Source of the DNA: Limimaricola sp.
GTDB taxonomy: Bacteria; Pseudomonadota; Alphaproteobacteria; Rhodobacterales; Rhodobacteraceae
Length of the DNA stretch: 64,000 nt
Direction: 5' to 3'
NCBI RefSeq assembly: GCF_016125575.1
Contig: NZ_WGLM01000004.1
Coordinates: 436,501-500,500 of the forward strand
Part shown: positions 59,790 to 64,000 of the stretch, in pieces
Numbering within the stretch: position 1 is the first letter of the stretch
Layout of the letters: the number at the start of each line of letters is the position of its first letter
Translations under genes and position numbers: made by a program
The notes under the pieces: generated by a model
Database searches by the model: none
Told to the model about the DNA's origin: nothing
What the model saw: only the letters and a program-made list of their open reading frames with translations

Positions 59790-61178
59790 ATGACCAAGAC
59801 CTCCAATGCGATGTGGGGCGGCCGGTTCGCCGCCGGGCCGGACGCGATCATGGAGGCGATCAATGCCTCGATCGGGTTCGACCGGCGCCTTGCCGCGCAG
59901 GACATCGCGGGCTCGCGCGCCCATGCCGCCATGCTTGCCGCCACGGGCATCGTATCCGATAGCGACGCCGACGCCATCCGGGAAGGGCTTCTCACGATCT
60001 TGTCAGAGATCGAGGCGGGCGAGTTTGCTTTTTCGACCGCGCTGGAAGACATCCACATGAACGTCGAGGCGCGGCTGCGCGAGCTGATCGGCGCGCCCGC
60101 CGGCCGGTTGCACACCGCGCGCTCGCGCAACGACCAGGTCGCGGTGGACCTGCGGCTTTGGGTGCGCGAACAATGCGATGCCGTCGATACCGCGCTGGCC
60201 GCGCTGATGCGCGCGCTGGTGGGGCAGGCCGCGCAGGGGGCGGACTGGGTGATGCCGGGCTTCACCCACCTGCAGGTCGCGCAGCCTGTGACATGGGGCC
60301 ACCACATGCTGGCCTATGTCGAGATGTTCGCGCGCGACCGCGGCCGCTTTGCCGATGCCCGTGCCCGGATGAACGAAAGCCCGCTGGGCGCCGCCGCACT
60401 CGCCGGCACCTCCTTCCCGATCGACCGGCACATGACCGCCGCCGCGCTGGGCTTTGACCGGCCGATGGCCAACAGCCTCGATGCCGTGTCGGACCGCGAC
60501 TTCGCGCTGGAATTCCTTGCCGCCGCCAGCATCTGCGCGATGCATCTCAGCCGCCTGGCCGAAGAGCTGGTGATCTGGTCCTCGGCGCAGTTCCGCTTCG
60601 TGAAGATGTCCGACCGCTGGTCCACCGGCAGCTCGATCATGCCGCAAAAGCGCAACCCCGATGCCGCCGAACTGATCCGCGCCAAGATCGGCCGCATCTT
60701 CGGGGCCAATGTGGCGCTGATGACGGTGATGAAGGGCCTGCCGCTGGCCTATGGCAAGGACATGCAGGAGGACAAGGAACAGGTCTTCGACGCCGCCGAC
60801 AACCTGATGCTGGCGCTGGCCGCGATGACCGGCATGGTCGCCGACATGACCGCGCAGAAGGACGTGCTGCGCGGCGCCGCCGCCACCGGGTTTTCCACCG
60901 CGACGGACCTTGCCGACTGGTTGGTGCGTACGCTGGGCCTGCCCTTCCGCGAGGCGCATCACGTCACCGGTGCGCTGGTGGCCGAGGCCGAGGCGCGCGG
61001 GGGCGACCTGTCCGACTTGCCACTGGACGCGATGCAGGCAGTGCACCACCTTATCACCGCGGATGTCTTTACCGTGCTGGGGGTCGAGAACTCGGTCGCC
61101 TCGCGCACCAGCTACGGCGGCACCGCGCCCGCAAACGTGCGCGCACAGATCGCGCGCTGGGAGGAGGTGCTGAAATGA
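59790..61178 (+). CDS. argH: Argininosuccinate lyase
   Basis: Last enzyme of arginine synthesis, splitting argininosuccinate into arginine and fumarate. The 462 residues start [13 protein letters not shown] and have the superfamily signature [12 protein letters not shown] with the catalytic Ser, and [17 protein letters not shown]. The ATG directly abuts the TTG of the divergent tlpA-like gene, so the promoter must lie in that gene. The 3' end overlaps the small lipoprotein gene by 4 bases. Confidence 0.96.
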   Translation: MTKTSNAMWGGRFAAGPDAIMEAINASIGFDRRLAAQDIAGSRAHAAMLAATGIVSDSDADAIREGLLTILSEIEAGEFAFSTALEDIHMNVEARLRELIGAPAGRLHTARSRNDQVAVDLRLWVREQCDAVDTALAALMRALVGQAAQGADWVMPGFTHLQVAQPVTWGHHMLAYVEMFARDRGRFADARARMNESPLGAAALAGTSFPIDRHMTAAALGFDRPMANSLDAVSDRDFALEFLAAASICAMHLSRLAEELVIWSSAQFRFVKMSDRWSTGSSIMPQKRNPDAAELIRAKIGRIFGANVALMTVMKGLPLAYGKDMQEDKEQVFDAADNLMLALAAMTGMVADMTAQKDVLRGAAATGFSTATDLADWLVRTLGLPFREAHHVTGALVAEAEARGGDLSDLPLDAMQAVHHLITADVFTVLGVENSVASRTSYGGTAPANVRAQIARWEEVLK

Positions 61179-61294
61179 GAACGATGCTCGCCCTTGTCAC
61201 GCTGGCCGTGCTGGCCGCCTGCGGCGCGGACGGCGCGCCGACGCCGCCGAAACCGGCCGTCAGCGGCTCAATCACCATGGGGGTCAACCTCTGA
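61175..61294 (+). CDS. Small lipoprotein (39 aa), LptM/LppL-like
   Basis: A short gene packed between argH and the DUF2834 gene, with ATGA and TGATG overlaps. The product has a signal peptide and lipobox LAAC (C16), then [12 protein letters not shown] and a polar tail. The C-G-x2-G-x-P pattern and its place just upstream of lysA recall LptM (LppL/YifL), the small lipoprotein that helps LptD assembly in gammaproteobacteria. The match is to pattern and position only. GGAGGTGC provides a ribosome site. Confidence 0.75.
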   Translation: MRTMLALVTLAVLAACGADGAPTPPKPAVSGSITMGVNL

Positions 61295-61611
61295 TGGCCC
61301 CGATGCGCCTTGTCTATGCCGCGCTGGCGCTTTGGGGCGCGATCCACCCGATGGCGTGGTTCCTGTCCTACATGCGCGACACCGGCACCGGCCTCGGCGG
61401 GCTGATCGACGCGTGGTATGTCAACGCCTCGACCACAGGCCTGACGTGGGATCTCACGATTGCGGCCATCGCCGTGACGGTCTGGGTGCTGGCCGAGGTC
61501 AGCCAACGCCGCAACTGGTTGGCGCTGATCGCGATCCCGGCGACCTTCGGCATCGGCGTCAGCTGCGGCCTGCCGCTTTACCTGTTCCTGCGCTCGGCCC
61601 CGGCCAAGTAA
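61294..61611 (+). CDS. DUF2834 membrane protein
   Basis: 105 residues with three helices. The pattern RLVYAALALWGAIHPMAWF, the mid segment NASTTGLTWDLTIAAIAVTVWVLAE and CGLPLYLFLRS fit DUF2834. Function unknown. It overlaps the lipoprotein stop by 1 base (TGATG) and precedes lysA by 59 bases. Confidence 0.85.
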   Translation: MAPMRLVYAALALWGAIHPMAWFLSYMRDTGTGLGGLIDAWYVNASTTGLTWDLTIAAIAVTVWVLAEVSQRRNWLALIAIPATFGIGVSCGLPLYLFLRSAPAK

Positions 61612-61670
61612 CCCTTGGGCACGCCGCCGCTTCTGCTATGACGCGCGGACAGGCCGCGCAAAGGTGACCC

Positions 61671-62936
61671 TTGGACCATTTCCTTTACCGCAACGGGCAG
61701 CTTCATGCCGAGGACGTGCCACTGGCCGAGATCGCGGCCAGCGTCGGCACGCCGGTCTACGTCTATTCCGCGGCCACCTTGTTGCGCCATTATCGCCTGT
61801 ACGACGAGGCGCTGGCAGGCATGCCCCACCACGTTTGTTTCGCGATGAAGGCCCTGTCGAACCTCGCCGTCGTCAAGCTTTTGGGCGATGCCGGCGCCGG
61901 GGCCGACGTGGTGTCCGAAGGCGAATACCGCCGCGCCCGCGCCGCCGGCATCCCGGGCGACCGGATCGTGTTCTCCGGTGTCGGCAAGACGCGCGCCGAA
62001 ATGCGCGTGGCCCTCGAAGGTGGTATTCGTCAGTTCAACGTCGAGAGCGAGCCCGAGATGGACGCGCTTAATGCCGTCGCGCTGTCGCTTGGCACCGTCG
62101 CGCCCATCACCGTGCGGGTGAACCCGGATGTAGACGCGCGCACCCATGCGAAAATCGCCACCGGCAAGTCGGAGAACAAGTTCGGCATCCCGATTTCCCG
62201 GGCCCGCGCAGTCTATGCCCATGCTGCCGGTTTGCCGGGGCTGAAAGTGGTCGGCATCGACGTGCATATCGGCAGCCAGCTGACCGAGCTTGAACCTTTC
62301 GAATCGGCCTATCAGAAGGTCGCCGCGCTGGCGCTGGCGCTGCGTGCCGACGGGCACGAAATTTCGCGCCTCGACCTTGGCGGGGGGCTGGGCATTCCCT
62401 ACGCTCGCTCCAATGTCGCGCCCCCGCTGCCCTCGGACTACGGCGCGCTGATCCGCCGCACCGTGGGAGATCTTGGCTGCGAGATCGAGATCGAGCCAGG
62501 GCGGCTGATCGCCGGAAATGCGGGGATCCTGCTGACGCGGGTGATCTATGACAAGGCTGGCGAGGGGCGCGATTTCCTCATCGTCGATGCCGCGATGAAC
62601 GACCTGATCCGCCCCGCCATGTACGACGCCCACCACGACATCGTCCCGGTGATCGAGCCTGACCCGGACCTTGACCCGCGAGCTTATGACGTGGTCGGCC
62701 CGGTCTGCGAAACTGGCGATACCTTCGCGCGGGGCCGCATGCTGCCGCCGCTGGCGCCGGGTGATCTGGTCGCCTTCCGTTCTGCCGGAGCCTATGGCGC
62801 GGTCATGGCCAGCGAATACAACTCTCGCCCGCTGGTGCCCGAGGTGCTGGTGCAGGGCGACCGTTTCGCGGTGATCCGCCGACGCCCGACATTTGACGAA
62901 ATGCTGGCCCGCGATACCATTCCAGAATGGCTCTGA
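61671..62936 (+). CDS. lysA: Diaminopimelate decarboxylase
   Basis: PLP-dependent enzyme for the last step of lysine synthesis. The 421 residues include the PLP lysine K60 in CFAMKALSN, the Gly-rich DLGGGLGIPY, EPGRLIAGNAG, and PVCETGDTFARG with the active-site Cys. The start is TTG (AAAGG upstream); no ATG is near. It follows argH, the small lipoprotein and DUF2834 in the same direction. Length is normal. Confidence 0.96.
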   Translation: MDHFLYRNGQLHAEDVPLAEIAASVGTPVYVYSAATLLRHYRLYDEALAGMPHHVCFAMKALSNLAVVKLLGDAGAGADVVSEGEYRRARAAGIPGDRIVFSGVGKTRAEMRVALEGGIRQFNVESEPEMDALNAVALSLGTVAPITVRVNPDVDARTHAKIATGKSENKFGIPISRARAVYAHAAGLPGLKVVGIDVHIGSQLTELEPFESAYQKVAALALALRADGHEISRLDLGGGLGIPYARSNVAPPLPSDYGALIRRTVGDLGCEIEIEPGRLIAGNAGILLTRVIYDKAGEGRDFLIVDAAMNDLIRPAMYDAHHDIVPVIEPDPDLDPRAYDVVGPVCETGDTFARGRMLPPLAPGDLVAFRSAGAYGAVMASEYNSRPLVPEVLVQGDRFAVIRRRPTFDEMLARDTIPEWL

Positions 62937-62972
62937 TATGCTAGGCTTCCTGGCAAGAACGGGAGAAAGTCA

Positions 62973-64000
62973 CTGAGCGACCCTACAGACCCCATCGCGC
63001 ATCTGCGCAGGCCTGTCCTGCTGACGCGGGCCGGCCTCGCCGCCGAACGGGCCGTTCGGGCGTTCTGGCCGTTCTGGACGACGCTTTTTGTCATCCTTGC
63101 TCCGCTGATGTTCGGCTGGCAGGATCTGTTGCCGCTGGAATTGGCATGGGCCGGTGTCGTGGTGGCCGCCGCGGCGTTGGTCGTGACGGCTGCGATCGGC
63201 CTGCGCCGCTTCCGCTGGCCCACCACGGACGAGGCGCTGGCGCGGCTCGATGCCAGCCTGCCGGGCCGTCCGCTGGCGGCGATGGCCGACACCCAGGCCA
63301 TCGGCCTGCGCGATCCGGCCTCGGCCGCGGTCTGGATGGCGCACAAGGCGCGGATGGCGGCGCGCACGCTGGGGGTTCGCGCGGTCGAACCGGATCTGCG
63401 CGTCTCGGCGCGTGATCCATACGGCCTGCGGTATCTGGCGCTGCTGTTTTTCATCACGGCGCTTCTCTTCGGGTCGTTCTGGCGTCTGGGAGAGCCGCCG
63501 GTTGCGCCCGGCGGCGTGCAGGTCGCCGCAGCCGGCCCCGCTTGGGAGGGCTGGATTCAGCCGCCCGCCTATACCGGCAAACCCTCGCTTTACCTTGCCG
63601 ATCAGCCACCGGGCCGTCTCGCGGTGCCAGTGGGCAGCACCATTACCTTGCGGCTTTACGGCGACGTGGGCGCGCTGACCGTGGCCGAAACCGTGTCTGG
63701 GCGCACGGGGGAGGTGGGCAGCGCCAGCGACCCGCAACAGACCTTCAACGTGACGCAGGCTGGCACCCTTTCCATCGACGGGGCCGAGGGCGCGAAATGG
63801 AACGTGGTGACCGTGCCCGACCAGCCGCCAAGCGTTACCGTCACCGGCCCGGTTTCGGCCGATGCCAAGGGTCAGATGACGCTGCCTTTCAGCGCCAAGG
63901 ACGATTACGGCGTGCGCGCGGGAAGTGCGACCATCGCGCTGGATCTGTCCGCTGTCGACCGCCGCTATGGCCTGGCCACCGAACCTGATCCGCGTCCCGC
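62973..64000 (+). CDS. TIGR02302/DUF4175-type membrane protein (N-terminal part, cut by window end)
   Basis: At least 342 residues. Two close helices near residues 35-70 (FWTTLFVILAPLMFGW and LAWAGVVVAAAALVVTAAIG) are followed by WPTTDEALARLDASLPGRPL, a third helix YLALLFFITALLFGSFW, and an Ig-like region WEGWIQPPAYTGKPSLYL. This is the layout of the alphaproteobacterial TIGR02302 family that follows lysA. No ATG or GTG fits; the CTG at 62973 has GGGAG 7 bases upstream. Function in the family is unknown. The C-terminal coiled coil lies outside the window. Confidence 0.85.
   Translation, partial: MSDPTDPIAHLRRPVLLTRAGLAAERAVRAFWPFWTTLFVILAPLMFGWQDLLPLELAWAGVVVAAAALVVTAAIGLRRFRWPTTDEALARLDASLPGRPLAAMADTQAIGLRDPASAAVWMAHKARMAARTLGVRAVEPDLRVSARDPYGLRYLALLFFITALLFGSFWRLGEPPVAPGGVQVAAAGPAWEGWIQPPAYTGKPSLYLADQPPGRLAVPVGSTITLRLYGDVGALTVAETVSGRTGEVGSASDPQQTFNVTQAGTLSIDGAEGAKWNVVTVPDQPPSVTVTGPVSADAKGQMTLPFSAKDDYGVRAGSATIALDLSAVDRRYGLATEPDPRP

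Noticed and set aside
1-64000. tRNA or rRNA genes
   Set aside because: Reading the intergenic gaps showed no T-loop-like sequence with cloverleaf partner and no rRNA stretch. A covariance search was not possible.

Overview
The window is GC-rich, densely coded chromosomal DNA from an alphaproteobacterium, most probably of the order Rhodobacterales (Roseobacter/Rhodobacter/Paracoccus group). This is inferred from the protein families and gene order, not from a database search. The markers are an aa3-type cytochrome oxidase subunit IV microprotein, a pyrB / pseudo-dihydroorotase / plsY operon, the argH - small lipoprotein - lysA - TIGR02302-type gene order, DUF6356, an ETF-ubiquinone oxidoreductase, PHB genes and a flagellar cluster with CtrA-type promoter boxes. 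I saw no tRNA, rRNA, CRISPR array, insertion sequence or prophage.

Region 1 to 9.4 kb is a flagellar cluster with two divergent arms. The minus-strand arm reads fliL, a coiled-coil membrane protein, motE, motA, a large uncharacterised exported protein, a lytic transglycosylase and flhA (cut by the window edge). The plus-strand arm reads fliF, a fliH-like gene, fliN and fliP. A CtrA-like box lies between the arms. fliG and motB are not in the window.

9.4 to 24.2 kb holds housekeeping and transport genes: an FMN glutamate-synthase-like protein, an amidase, an ABC-2 exporter, an S49 peptidase coupled to a zinc-ribbon microprotein and a Ca/Na antiporter, a pteridine-reductase-like SDR, uvrC, sbmA/bacA, pgsA-moaD-moaE, tag, and a stand-alone EAL phosphodiesterase with its own CtrA-like box.

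24.3 to 44.4 kb carries phaA-phaB, a DMT permease, a TrmN6-type methyltransferase, ispB, ispE, a TPR protein, ETF-QO, greA, mobA, azlCD, two tandem Tat-type lipoproteins beside the aa3 subunit IV gene, an Lrp regulator with a likely operator, a metallo-hydrolase/acyl-CoA dehydrogenase pair and a Sua5-type gene.

44.4 to 64 kb begins with a tandem hairpin repeat. It continues with an OmpA/BON-like protein, divergent ubiA/rsmE, gshA, the pyrB operon, a uracil-DNA glycosylase-lysE-moaB operon, yqgE, a small compositionally odd SMR-like gene, divergent tlpA/argH with abutting start codons, an LptM-like microprotein, lysA and a TIGR02302-type gene cut by the right edge.

No defence or secondary-metabolite system was found. 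The least explained elements are the paired Tat-lipoproteins (38.1-39.5 kb), the uncharacterised protein embedded in the stator operon (1.6-3.7 kb), the membrane protein inserted in the pyr operon (53.5-54.0 kb), and three microproteins (15.2, 51.3 and 61.2 kb).
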